DNA of 64,000 nt, taken from the NCBI GenBank assembly GCA_002344785.1, contig DDUL01000030.1:33576-97575 (forward strand). The letters run 5' to 3'. The notes under the pieces were generated by a model. It did no database searches and was not told the DNA's origin. It saw nothing but the letters and a program-made list of their open reading frames with translations. A program made the position numbers and the translations under genes. Source of the DNA: Bdellovibrionaceae bacterium UBA2339 (GTDB lineage: Bacteria > Bdellovibrionota > Bdellovibrionia > Bdellovibrionales > JAMPXM01). The number at the start of each line of letters is the position of its first letter. Position 1 is the stretch's first letter. This document shows, piece after piece, positions 1-8,081 of this stretch.

Positions 1-1
1 G

Positions 2-259
2 AAATTGCCGAAATCTCAGCTGCGCTTTCACCGCCACGGGCAAGAGTCGGATACAGCTCGGCATCAGTTTCTCAAGGCTTTGGTCGAGAGCGAGCAGGCC
101 TTCATCTATCAGCAGGACGTCAAACTCATGGTTGAAAACCCGCAAGTTTTCGATGCCTTCATCGCGGCGTATACGGCCTTTCTCAAGCATCTGGGCCGCA
201 CGCAGCCTCGACCTCAGGGATATCCCAAGGACGAGATCTGGATCGAGTTCCCGGCCTGA
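2..259 (+). CDS. 3' end of an unidentified protein (possibly DUF429-like C-terminus)
   Basis: The reading frame is open from the first bases of the window to a TGA at 257-259, so only the last ~85 residues are seen and the true start lies upstream. The tail has a helix-like stretch (VFDAFIAAYTAFLKHLGR) followed by GYPKDEIWIEFPA. That arrangement loosely recalls the C-terminus of DUF429 (predicted RNase H-fold nuclease) proteins, where a D-A-x-x-A-x-T-A helix is followed by a 'GdpeegwIvvP' ending. The resemblance is by eye only. No catalytic motif is visible in this fragment, so function is open. Confidence 0.45.
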   Translation, partial: KLPKSQLRFHRHGQESDTARHQFLKALVESEQAFIYQQDVKLMVENPQVFDAFIAAYTAFLKHLGRTQPRPQGYPKDEIWIEFPA

Positions 260-296
260 GCTTGGGAATTCAAGCGCTTCAGCTTAGGATGAAAGC

Positions 297-1319
297 ATGA
301 TGCGCGCGCTGAAACTCGCACGAATTCAAAAATTGGCTCAGCTCATCGGGATGTGCTTCTCCCTGATCTTGAGCCTGAGCTCGGTGTCGGCCTTCGCGCA
401 AAAGTCGTCGACCGCACTGAACGGCTTTCAGCCCATTGAGCGCATCGCGGTTTTCCCGATCAAGTTGGATCAACAGGCCGAGGTCGATCAGCTCACGCGA
501 AGAAGCCTCGAAGAAGCGTGGTGGCAAGTGCGCGAAGAGTTGGTCGGCACAGGGCGATTCACCGTCGCCAGTCGAAGCTTTCTCATGCGTGCCGACAGTT
601 TTCAGGCTCGCGGGCAGATGGAGGCCGCCGATGTGGTCATTTTGTCGAAGCACCTCAACGCTGAAGCTGTTTTTACGTTGAGGCTTGAGGGGCGGAGATT
701 GATCTTGGCGGCCTGGGAAGGACGCAGTGGTCATTTGTTATGGGATCGCAGTACCGAGCTTCACGCTTCGATACTGATACGGGAGCAAATCGGCAAAGTC
801 GCGCGCGAGCTGACGCGCGAATTCATCGCCGCCATTCCGTACCAGGGCATTGGCTTGGTGGACTCGCTCACGGGGCAAGCCGTCGTGGAGGACGGGGATC
901 TGCGCATCGCGCGCGTCGAACTGGGTCAAGGCACGGAGTTGGGTGAGGGCGATCTGGTGCAATGGATTAATCTTGAGCGCGTGAACCTCAAGCCGCTGTT
1001 GAGCGGAGGCCTTCAGGCTCGCGTACTCGCTGAAGGGCGAATCCTAAAAATCGAAGATCGCGTGGCACAAGTTGAGCTCACACGCATTCAAGATCTGCGC
1101 TCCGTGCGAAGTGGTGCGCCGGTGCGAATTCCCAAAGAGGCCGAGCGTTTGGCGGCCCTGGTGAAGTTCAAAGATCAGCAAGTCGGTGGCGCGGGGCTTG
1201 CGCCCTTGCTCGCGCTTGAGGGAGTCAAAGCCGAAGAAAGCAGCTCGCAGAAGAAGCCGTTGGCGACCACGCTCTCCATCCTCGGATCTCTGGCCGCTGT
1301 GTTGCTATTGGCCTTTTAG
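297..1319 (+). CDS. Exported protein with C-terminal membrane anchor, function unknown
   Basis: A 340-residue protein not assigned to a family. Tandem ATGs at 297 and 300 follow an AGGA about 8 bases upstream. Residues 1-35 form a signal peptide (hydrophobic core MCFSLILSLSSVSAFA), and residues ~322-340 (TLSILGSLAAVLLLAF) form a C-terminal hydrophobic segment ending the protein, preceded by KK. The body begins ERIAVFPIKLD, a pattern seen at the start of CsgG/TolB-N-like periplasmic domains, and has a 'LLWDRSTELHAS' strand typical of proteins that compute a combined score or stress value. Those resemblances are weak. It is followed by a phosphatase-like gene on the same strand after ~115 bases. 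Most likely a periplasmic, inner-membrane-tethered protein. Confidence 0.8.
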   Translation: MMRALKLARIQKLAQLIGMCFSLILSLSSVSAFAQKSSTALNGFQPIERIAVFPIKLDQQAEVDQLTRRSLEEAWWQVREELVGTGRFTVASRSFLMRADSFQARGQMEAADVVILSKHLNAEAVFTLRLEGRRLILAAWEGRSGHLLWDRSTELHASILIREQIGKVARELTREFIAAIPYQGIGLVDSLTGQAVVEDGDLRIARVELGQGTELGEGDLVQWINLERVNLKPLLSGGLQARVLAEGRILKIEDRVAQVELTRIQDLRSVRSGAPVRIPKEAERLAALVKFKDQQVGGAGLAPLLALEGVKAEESSSQKKPLATTLSILGSLAAVLLLAF

Positions 1320-1433
1320 GCCTGGCCCACTCCCTAACGAATCCATGAATGAACGGCCTTCTCAGCGTTGGCCCCCTCATATTGGTGCAGGCATACCGTG
1401 ACCTTGCTGCAAGGACTCGGCTACACTGCCATC

Positions 1434-2510
1434 ATGGCCGATTGGCAACTGCGCTCAGAAATTGATGGTGACGTCGTCTTTTTCCGCTACGCCGGCGAGA
1501 GCCTCGAGCGCGCCTTTAGCGAAGTGTATGTTTGGGACCTTGATAAGACGTATCTCGATACTTCTTGGGCCTCGATGCGCGAACTTTGGCAGACCGCCAT
1601 GGAGCATGCTTTTCAGAAGCGCAATGTGCCGGGCACCGCCACACTCGTGCAAGCTTTGCGAAGCGGCTGGGAGGAAAAGCGCGGGCAGTTGGCTTTTCCG
1701 ATCTACTTCATCACGGCCAGCCCGCCGCAAATGGAAGAGAAAATTCTGGAGAAGTTGGAGCTTGATGAGATTCGCCCGCTGGGTGCGTTTTTCAAGGACA
1801 ACCTGAAAAACTGGAAACCGTCGCGATGGTGGCGCCTCACCAAGCAAGTGGGATTCAAAGTTCAAGCGCTCTTGCAGCTTCGCACGCGGCTCAAGGATGA
1901 TGTTCGCCAAGTGCTCTGGGGCGATGACTCAGAAAGCGATGCGATCATCTACACTTTGTATTCTGACATTTGCGCGCGTCGCTGGAGTGAAAAGGACCTC
2001 ATTGAAATTCTCTCGCGACTGCATGTGATCGGCGAACAGACGGAAACGATCTTGGAGCTGCAGCAGCAGATTCCGGTTCAGGATCCTGTCGACAAAATTT
2101 ATATCAATCTCGCGACCGATACGGATCCGGAATACTATCTCAAGTTCGGTCGTCGATGCGTGCCGACCACCAACACGCTGCAAGCGTCGCTGGATTTGTT
2201 TCAAGATGGCCGCCTGAGTCTTTCCAAGTTGATCGAGGTCGCAACAGACCTTCGCGACAACTACGCCTTTTCGCGCGAAGACATGGAGTGGAGCATCGAC
2301 AATTTGGTGCGCCGACAAATTTTGGGGCGTCCGGCCTTGGAAACCGCGTTGGTCGAATTGCAGGGCGGGGGATTCGTCAATCGAAGTTTCCAGCCGTCGA
2401 TCAAAGCCCGCGAAGTGGCCGAGGCCCGCGACGGTCGAGTCTACAAACTCGAAGGCGTTCACGATGATTGGATTCACGAGAGCATCGATTACTTCCACGA
2501 GTTTCGTTGA
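1434..2510 (+). CDS. HAD-superfamily phosphatase, APP1/DUF2183-like
   Basis: The 358-residue product carries the HAD motifs in order: DLDKT (D-x-D-x-T nucleophile motif, near residue 32), ITAS (motif II, near 97), a lysine-bearing KNWKPSRWWRL stretch, and WGDDSESD (motif III acidic pair, near 163). Motif II followed by 'PPQM' and the WGDDSESDA acidic site resemble phosphatidate phosphatase APP1-type (DUF2183) domains, so lipid phosphate hydrolysis is a fair guess. The ~200-residue C-terminal half is alpha-helical and unassigned. Start: ATG at 1434 is chosen because the protein begins cleanly there; upstream in-frame GTG (1398) and TTG (1368) are possible. No signal peptide, so cytoplasmic. 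Substrate unknown. Confidence 0.75.
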   Translation: MADWQLRSEIDGDVVFFRYAGESLERAFSEVYVWDLDKTYLDTSWASMRELWQTAMEHAFQKRNVPGTATLVQALRSGWEEKRGQLAFPIYFITASPPQMEEKILEKLELDEIRPLGAFFKDNLKNWKPSRWWRLTKQVGFKVQALLQLRTRLKDDVRQVLWGDDSESDAIIYTLYSDICARRWSEKDLIEILSRLHVIGEQTETILELQQQIPVQDPVDKIYINLATDTDPEYYLKFGRRCVPTTNTLQASLDLFQDGRLSLSKLIEVATDLRDNYAFSREDMEWSIDNLVRRQILGRPALETALVELQGGGFVNRSFQPSIKAREVAEARDGRVYKLEGVHDDWIHESIDYFHEFR

Positions 2511-2549
2511 AGTCCAAGCGCGTTCGCCGAGCCACAGCGGCTTTGCCGA

Positions 2550-3608
2550 TCATTGCAGTGAAATCGGAAACTCATTGATTTGAATCGCTGAGCCCGAGAA
2601 GCCGCGGAACAAAACCCGACTCATGGCTTCGATCACGCAGCGATTGAAAACTTCGTCTTGAAAAGGCGCCGATTGAATCTTCACTTCCGCGGATTTGCCA
2701 CTCGGTAGAATGCGAAAGCTCAACTTCACTTCGCCGCGTGGCAGTTGTGCGGCCGTCGCCGAAGCCTGAGTCATGCGATTGACCATGGCGATGTAGCACT
2801 TCTGAAATCCGCCGCCTTGCTTGCGCACGGTTTCGCGAATCTCGCTATCGCTCAAAGTCGCATCGGAAAGCGCCGCCGCGGTCGGCGTTGCTGCGGCACG
2901 TGTTGCCGCCGGAATCGAATTGACGGCAGGAGGTGAGCCCGCTGTGGCGCCTGGCGCTGAACCCGGAGGGCTAGGGGTTGTGGGTGTGCTGCCGGTCGGT
3001 AGCGGCACTACGGGTGCAGAACCCAAGGCCAGTTCGGCCTCGGCATCCGCGGGGCCATCGATGCCCATGACTTTTTCGGGGACTCGAATCAATGGAACCT
3101 CATCAAGTTCCGCAGTTAAGTCGGGCGATTGCAATGCGAGCAATCGGCCCTCGCGCCAAAGCGTGAAGCCGCCGCTTTCCGCATCGGCGATGACCTTCAC
3201 GCGACCTGCGAGAAGTGTGGCTTGAGTTTTTTCATTTCGAGTCGGATCGATCTCGGCAACGAGTCGCGAATTCTCCATCAAGCGAAGTGTCGGCCCAGGT
3301 TGAAAATCAATGTCCACAGTTGCGCCAGGTCCAGTGCGCAGCAACTGCTCGGCATAAATCGCTTCGCCATTACCCAATTGCCGAAAGCTGCGGGCTCGGC
3401 GAGGCCGAAGCTCCACAAAGCCTTCCATATCGATCACTTGCCCGACCATGCGGCCTTGATCGGAAAGTTGCGGTTCGCTCTCGCCTTGAAAGAAGAAAAT
3501 CGCAGCGACGGCCACACCTAAGGCGGCCGCGATCGCGAAGGCTTGCTGAGCTTTTTCAATCGGCGATGCCCGACTCGAGCTCGAAGAAGATCCAGGCTTC
3601 CGTGCCAA
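2550..3608 (-). CDS. FecR-like protein with AgmX/PglI C-terminal tail, membrane anchored
   Basis: A 352-residue protein. Residues ~20-40 form a single transmembrane segment (FAIAAALGVAVAAIFFF) after a Ser-rich cytoplasmic start. Residues ~55-170 look like a FecR domain (VGQVIDMEGFVELRP, LLRTGPGATVDIDF, LLAGRVKVIAD). Residues ~190-245 are a Pro/Ala/Thr-rich linker, and residues ~250-352 match the AgmX/PglI-type tail of myxobacteria and relatives: CYIAMVNRM, GEVKLSFRILPSG, FNRCVIEAM, with two conserved cysteines. Start is a TTG at 3608 backed by a strong GGGGGAG at 8 bases; no ATG is suitable. Such tails occur in envelope and gliding-related proteins. Transcribed leftward after secG. Exact role unknown. 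Confidence 0.8.
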   Translation of the reverse strand: MARKPGSSSSSSRASPIEKAQQAFAIAAALGVAVAAIFFFQGESEPQLSDQGRMVGQVIDMEGFVELRPRRARSFRQLGNGEAIYAEQLLRTGPGATVDIDFQPGPTLRLMENSRLVAEIDPTRNEKTQATLLAGRVKVIADAESGGFTLWREGRLLALQSPDLTAELDEVPLIRVPEKVMGIDGPADAEAELALGSAPVVPLPTGSTPTTPSPPGSAPGATAGSPPAVNSIPAATRAAATPTAAALSDATLSDSEIRETVRKQGGGFQKCYIAMVNRMTQASATAAQLPRGEVKLSFRILPSGKSAEVKIQSAPFQDEVFNRCVIEAMSRVLFRGFSGSAIQINEFPISLQ

Positions 3609-3706
3609 TTCGCTGTCTCCCCCAGCGCCATGAGCGCTCGGGAATAGTTTGTCACTTCCAGACGAGCTGGGCCAATGACTTCTTGAGATTGAAGGAGGAT
3701 TCGAAC

Positions 3707-4111
3707 TTACTTATTGCCGGTCGGGGCCGTCGCGCCAGGCGAGGTCATACCCGTCGATCCGGTTGAGCCCGTTGCACCGGGGGCCGCCGAGCCTGGCACT
3801 GCGGCTGCCGGAGCTGCATCCTGAATCGAAGTCGGCGCAGCACCTGTGCTAGCCGGCAAAGTGTCCAAGACGGAGCGGCTTTCTTGGCGTGAAGCCAAAG
3901 AAAGCAAAAGTGCACAGGTGCCAAAGATGATCGCCGCCCATCGCGTGAGCTTTTGTAAAACTGTGGTCGCGCCGGTCGCTCCGAGAACCGTGTTGCTGCC
4001 GCCGCCGCCAAACATGGCGCCAGGGTTATTCGACTTCGGGTCTTGGAGAAGCACCAAAGCGATCAGCAAGAGACAGGCGATGATGTGAACTGTGGCGATC
4101 AGCGTGACCAT
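3707..4111 (-). CDS. secG: Preprotein translocase subunit SecG
   Basis: A 134-residue SecG, the accessory subunit of the SecYEG inner-membrane channel. Two transmembrane helices are visible (residues ~3-22 and ~55-75), flanking the family's hallmark cytoplasmic loop: LLQDPKSNNPGAMFGGGGSNTVLG, a close counterpart of the usual LLQ-x-GKG...FGGG...FG signature. The C-terminal 50 residues are a Pro/Ala/Gly/Thr-rich extension, longer than in many SecGs. ATG at 4111 is preceded by AGAGGA. secG often follows tpiA in other bacteria; here tpiA is some 8 kb away on the other strand and secG sits between a FecR/AgmX gene and a response-regulator gene. Confidence 0.93.
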   Translation of the reverse strand: MVTLIATVHIIACLLLIALVLLQDPKSNNPGAMFGGGGSNTVLGATGATTVLQKLTRWAAIIFGTCALLLSLASRQESRSVLDTLPASTGAAPTSIQDAAPAAAVPGSAAPGATGSTGSTGMTSPGATAPTGNK

Positions 4112-4189
4112 GTGGATCCTCTTTTCGAAGACCTTGATATAACGAAGGCTTCGGGCGAAGGTCCAACTATTTTTGCGTGGCGTTATAAA

Positions 4190-5212
4190 TTAGGCGGCTG
4201 AGCTACCCGAGCCAGCTGAATCTTTAGGCTTTACCTCAGGTCCACCGACGGCCCCGCTCACTGACTGAAAGGCTGCGGTCAGACCGCTGCGTGCGATCAC
4301 CTGACCCACCACATGCCCAGCGAGTTGCATGAAGCGAATGTCGAAATCTGAAAGTGCAGTCTTGGTATCAGGGAGTCGAGCGGACACAACTCCCCAAGTC
4401 TCCTGACCAAAGCGAATCGGCACGACGATCATCGCATTGAATGAAATCGACTTACTGAGAGCCGCAACAGCCGCCATGGTCGGATCGCCCTTAAGGTTAT
4501 CCAACGCCAGAATCTTTTCGCTCTGAAGCACAAACGCGACCTCGGGATACTTCTGCAAGTCGATGCTGAAGCCATCGATGTCGCGTTTATCATTGGCACC
4601 GCGGACCGTGCCCTTTTGTGCGTCGAGGTCACATTGAATCGTCGATACGCGCACAGCACCCACTGTGAGCGCGATCATGCCCATCAAGTTGTGCAGTGCC
4701 GCCGCGGTTGCCTGCGGTTTCAAACTTTCACGGAGCAAGAGCTCGGTGAGGTGCAGATACTTGAGCGCCATCGCCGAAGTCGATTGATCGCTGGCGGCGA
4801 CTTGTTTCACTTCGCGCTTGGGTTGCATGTGCAGCACGAGCCGACCCAGCAAATCTTCGGGCTTGAGAGGCTTCACCAAATAGTCAGTGGCGCCATGGCG
4901 CAGACACTCGCGCACATTTTGCGCGGAGTTGTGCGCACTCATCATGAACACGCGACACTTGCCTTCGCCGAGTAGATTTTCCTGACGCATGTTTTTGAGA
5001 AAAGTCGGGCCGTTCATCTCCGGCATCAAAAAATCATAGGAGATGAAGTGAGGTTTCCAGTCTTTGCTGACTTTGACAGCTTCAGTGCCCGAGGTGACAA
5101 ACTTGGCTTGGAAGCCGTGGCCTCGCAAAAATTCGGCAAGCTTCTCCGCCACCAAAGGCGAATCATCCGTGATCAACACGCGTGTGGTATTGGGATGAAG
5201 ACGCTCGCTCAT
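4190..5212 (-). CDS. Response regulator: receiver domain plus GAF domain
   Basis: A 340-residue cytoplasmic signalling protein. Residues ~9-130 form a receiver domain: acidic pair in VLITDDSP, phospho-acceptor Asp in ISYDFLMPEMNG, conserved Thr/Ser near FMMSAHN, Lys in DYLVKPLKPEDL. Residues ~150-310 form a GAF-type sensory domain (VRVSTIQCDLDAQKG..., FNAMIVVPIRFGQETWGVVSARLPD, FDIRFMQLAGHVV). No DNA-binding, GGDEF, EAL or kinase output domain is present, so output must come through another protein or through GAF-mediated interaction. No cognate histidine kinase gene lies nearby. The start is ATG at 5212 with a weak ribosome site. Confidence 0.88.
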   Translation of the reverse strand: MSERLHPNTTRVLITDDSPLVAEKLAEFLRGHGFQAKFVTSGTEAVKVSKDWKPHFISYDFLMPEMNGPTFLKNMRQENLLGEGKCRVFMMSAHNSAQNVRECLRHGATDYLVKPLKPEDLLGRLVLHMQPKREVKQVAASDQSTSAMALKYLHLTELLLRESLKPQATAAALHNLMGMIALTVGAVRVSTIQCDLDAQKGTVRGANDKRDIDGFSIDLQKYPEVAFVLQSEKILALDNLKGDPTMAAVAALSKSISFNAMIVVPIRFGQETWGVVSARLPDTKTALSDFDIRFMQLAGHVVGQVIARSGLTAAFQSVSGAVGGPEVKPKDSAGSGSSAA

Positions 5213-5328
5213 AACTTTCGTTTCGGCATTTTCCGTCGAATTCCAGAGCCTTGCGCGCTGAGTCTAGACCCTCGTCGAGTGGCGCTCGCGGCGTGACAGA
5301 GCGCGGACCTGTGAGGCACGAATGGGGC

Positions 5329-5949
5329 ATGCATTTTCTGAGCTTTGAAGGCCTGGATGGCTCGGGCAAATCCACTTTGATGAAGGCACTCGCCCAGCAC
5401 CTGCAGGACTTGGGTCGAGGCGTGGTCACCACGCGCGAGCCGGGCGGTACGCCGCTGGCCGAGGACATTCGCCAACTCATTTTGCGAGTGGGTCACGAGA
5501 CACCTGTGCCGCGCGCCGAACTTTTTCTCTACGAAGCGAGCCGTGCCCAGCATGTCGCGAAGGTGATTCGTCCTGCGCTTTCGCGCGGCGAGTGGGTGCT
5601 CTGCGATCGCTTCAGCGAATCGTCGGTGGCCTTTCAATGCTATGGTCGCGAGCTTCCGCGCGCGCAAGTCGACGCACTCAATCGCTTCGCCGAAGATGGC
5701 ACACGACCTGAACTTGTGGTGCTACTGGATTTGCCTTTGGAAGTGGCGCGGGCGCGACAGGGGCGACGTGCCGAGTCCGCGGATCGCATGGAACGCGAGG
5801 CGGATGACTTTCATCAGCGCGTGCGCCGCGGTTTTCTCGAGCAAGCCCAAGAAGAACCGCAGCGATGGCTGGTGTTGGACGCTTCGCAATCGTCCGACGC
5901 TTTGTTTGCCGCGACTCTCGCTGAGCTTCGGCGCCGAGGTTGGTTGTGA
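5329..5949 (+). CDS. tmk: Thymidylate kinase (dTMP kinase)
   Basis: Phosphorylates dTMP to dTDP for DNA synthesis. The N-terminus FLSFEGLDGSGKST is the tmk P-loop, followed by the TREPGG motif and DRFSESSVAFQCYGR, the family's DR-x-x-x-S-x-x-A-Y/F-Q signature. The lid region carries basic residues (RARQGRRAESADRME). With ATG at 5329 the protein is 206 residues, the usual family length; an in-frame GTG/ATG-type start at 5251 would add 26 unconserved residues and is rejected. The stop codon overlaps the GTG start of holB by 4 bases, so the two are translationally coupled. Confidence 0.95.
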   Translation: MHFLSFEGLDGSGKSTLMKALAQHLQDLGRGVVTTREPGGTPLAEDIRQLILRVGHETPVPRAELFLYEASRAQHVAKVIRPALSRGEWVLCDRFSESSVAFQCYGRELPRAQVDALNRFAEDGTRPELVVLLDLPLEVARARQGRRAESADRMEREADDFHQRVRRGFLEQAQEEPQRWLVLDASQSSDALFAATLAELRRRGWL

Positions 5950-6926
5950 GCGCGGAAGTGGGTCAGGCTCTCGCATTTTGGTCGGATGAATTTCTCGCGC
6001 GAATTCAGGGCCATCGCGAAGTTCTCGCGCGACTTGAAAGTCTTGCGACGCAAGGTCGCACGCCGCCGTCGCTGATTTTTTCCGGGCCCTCGGGTATTGG
6101 CAAAAAGCGCGTGGCACTGGAATTCGCGCAAATCTTGGTCGGCGATCGCAAAGCGCTGGATCTCGATCAGCCGATGTCGATGACCGAGCATATTCTCTAC
6201 GTGCGTCCCGATGGGGCCTCGATCAAAATCGATCAGGTTCGCGAGGCGAATCAGTTTCTGCAACTTCGTCGCTTGGGTCGTGCGCGCGTGCTCATTTTTG
6301 ATGAGGCGCATCTGCTCAATGAGCAAGCGGCCAACGCAATGCTCAAGAGCGTCGAAGAGCCGCCCGAGCACACGCACTTTTTGTTTATCACGCCCTCAGC
6401 CTCACAAGTTTTGCCGACCATTCGCTCGCGTTCGCAGGCGCTCAATTTTGCGCCTTTGAATCGCGCCGAACTTTCCGAAGCGCTCAAGCTTCAAGGCGTG
6501 AAAATCGCGCTGACGCCGGAGCTTGAAGCTTTGTGCGGCGGCTCGGTGGCCGTCGCTCTTGAAAATCTCGGTGACGAGGTCGCGCTGGAAATCGCGCAAG
6601 CCGTGAAGCGTCTCATGCAGGCGCTCGGGACAGAGCAAGCCGCGCGCGAGCTGCAGTCTTGGAAAGATCTGGTCAAAGAGCGCGATCAGCATGTTTTGGT
6701 CAGTCGGCTTTTGGTGCAAGAGATTGCAGCCGCATGGCGGGACGAGGCGCGCGTTGGTGAGCGTGAGCAGAATCCGACAGCGTCAGGCGCAAGCGCGCAA
6801 ACGCGCCGGCAGCTGGAGAAGCTTTCGCAGTTGGCGCTGGAGGCGCAAGCGGACCTGTATCGCAATGTGGATCGGCATTTGATCTGGGAAAACTTTGTGA
6901 TCGCTTCCCAGCGTGCCTTAAGGTGA
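5946..6926 (+). CDS. holB: DNA polymerase III subunit delta'
   Basis: Clamp-loader subunit delta', 326 residues. The AAA+ core is clear: Walker-A-like SGPSGIGKKR (~residue 46), Walker-B-like VLIFDEAHLLNEQAANAMLKSVEEPPE, and sensor-1 region FLFITPSASQVLPTIRSRSQ. The SRC arginine-finger motif is replaced by SRSQ, normal for a non-hydrolysing delta'. The four zinc-binding cysteines found in many delta' and tau/gamma proteins are absent between Walker A and B. Start is the GTG at 5946 inside the tmk stop (GTGA overlap); a TTG at 5940 is less likely. Placement directly after tmk is the common bacterial order, followed by tatD, also conserved. Confidence 0.93.
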   Translation: MSAEVGQALAFWSDEFLARIQGHREVLARLESLATQGRTPPSLIFSGPSGIGKKRVALEFAQILVGDRKALDLDQPMSMTEHILYVRPDGASIKIDQVREANQFLQLRRLGRARVLIFDEAHLLNEQAANAMLKSVEEPPEHTHFLFITPSASQVLPTIRSRSQALNFAPLNRAELSEALKLQGVKIALTPELEALCGGSVAVALENLGDEVALEIAQAVKRLMQALGTEQAARELQSWKDLVKERDQHVLVSRLLVQEIAAAWRDEARVGEREQNPTASGASAQTRRQLEKLSQLALEAQADLYRNVDRHLIWENFVIASQRALR

Positions 6927-7010
6927 GGCGGGTGCTCAGCGCCCGAGCCGGGAAATTTGCGCCTGAGCACAGAATGAGCGACAATCTCATCAATCACGAG
7001 GTCTGAGCTT

Positions 7011-7835
7011 ATGTCGCAAAACCAGGCTGCGCCCACATCCAAGCCCGACGCCGTCGATCCGTCACTTCGTTGGATCGACATTCATTTGCACTTGAACATG
7101 TTGAAAACAGATGCCGATGCCGCCTTGGCCTCGGCCGCTTCCCAAGGTGTCACGCGCGTGATCACCATCGGCACGGAACCTAAGGACCATCCTTTGGTTT
7201 TGGATTGGGCGGCTCGGCGCTTTCCGCAAGTGGCCTGCACGCTGGGCGTGCATCCGCACGAAGCGACACTTTGGTCAAAGGAAGTGCGCCAGTTCATCTT
7301 CGATCATCGTCAAGCCAAAGGCTTAGTGGCCGTCGGCGAAATCGGCCTCGATTATTATTACAACAATAGCCCGCAAGATGTGCAGATCGCCGCTTTTCGC
7401 GAACAGATGCAGCTGGCTGAAGAATTGGATTTGCCGGTGCAGATCCACACTCGCGACGCCGATGCAGATACGGCGAAGATTTTGCGCGAATACAGTGGCC
7501 GAGTTCGCGGACTCTTGCATTGCTTCACGTCGTCCGCGGAGCTAGCGCGTGAAGCACTCGACTGCGGATTTGATCTGAGTTTCAGCGGCGTGGTCACCTT
7601 CAAAAACGCACAGGCGCTGCGCGAGGTGGTGCGCGAGGTGCCTTTGGATCGACTCCACGTGGAAACTGATGCGCCTTTTCTGGCTCCGGTTCCCAAGCGC
7701 GGTCAAAGCAATGTGCCCGAGTTCGTCCTGCACACGGCGCAAGCTGTTGCCGAGCTGAAGTCGGTGACACTGGCGGAGCTATCGCGCCAAACCCTGGCAA
7801 ATGCCTCGCGATTGTTCACCCGGCTCGGGTCCTGA
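7011..7835 (+). CDS. tatD: TatD-family metal-dependent deoxyribonuclease/hydrolase
   Basis: A 274-residue TIM-barrel metallohydrolase of the amidohydrolase superfamily. Visible metal-binding elements: D-x-H-x-H as WIDIHLHL near residue 24, GEIGLDYYY, PVQIHTRDAD, LLHCFTSS, and the C-terminal VETDAPFLAP. These are the TatD signatures in order and spacing. Family members are 3'-5' DNases acting in repair or nucleic-acid turnover. The tmk-holB-tatD order is widespread. ATG at 7011 is 84 bases after holB, leaving a ~15-residue N-terminal extension before the first motif. Probably cytoplasmic, as no signal peptide is seen. Confidence 0.93.
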   Translation: MSQNQAAPTSKPDAVDPSLRWIDIHLHLNMLKTDADAALASAASQGVTRVITIGTEPKDHPLVLDWAARRFPQVACTLGVHPHEATLWSKEVRQFIFDHRQAKGLVAVGEIGLDYYYNNSPQDVQIAAFREQMQLAEELDLPVQIHTRDADADTAKILREYSGRVRGLLHCFTSSAELAREALDCGFDLSFSGVVTFKNAQALREVVREVPLDRLHVETDAPFLAPVPKRGQSNVPEFVLHTAQAVAELKSVTLAELSRQTLANASRLFTRLGS

Positions 7836-8081
7836 GACCCGGGCTTGCTGCGGGCCGTCGCTTGCGGCGAGCTGCAAGCTCGGCTCACTGGCGATTGGCT
7901 GCTCAGAAAACTGAGACCAGAAAACTTCCGCCTGAAAACTTGTGTCTGTGAAATTGGGAATTCTTGCGCATTGCTCTTCGGCCTCGCGAGGACTAAACTC
8001 GCGCGGAAATTCGGCTTTGAGAAATTAGAGTCCTTGGCAGTTCATTCGTGGTCGAAGGTCCACCTTCGAGGAGGCATTTTC

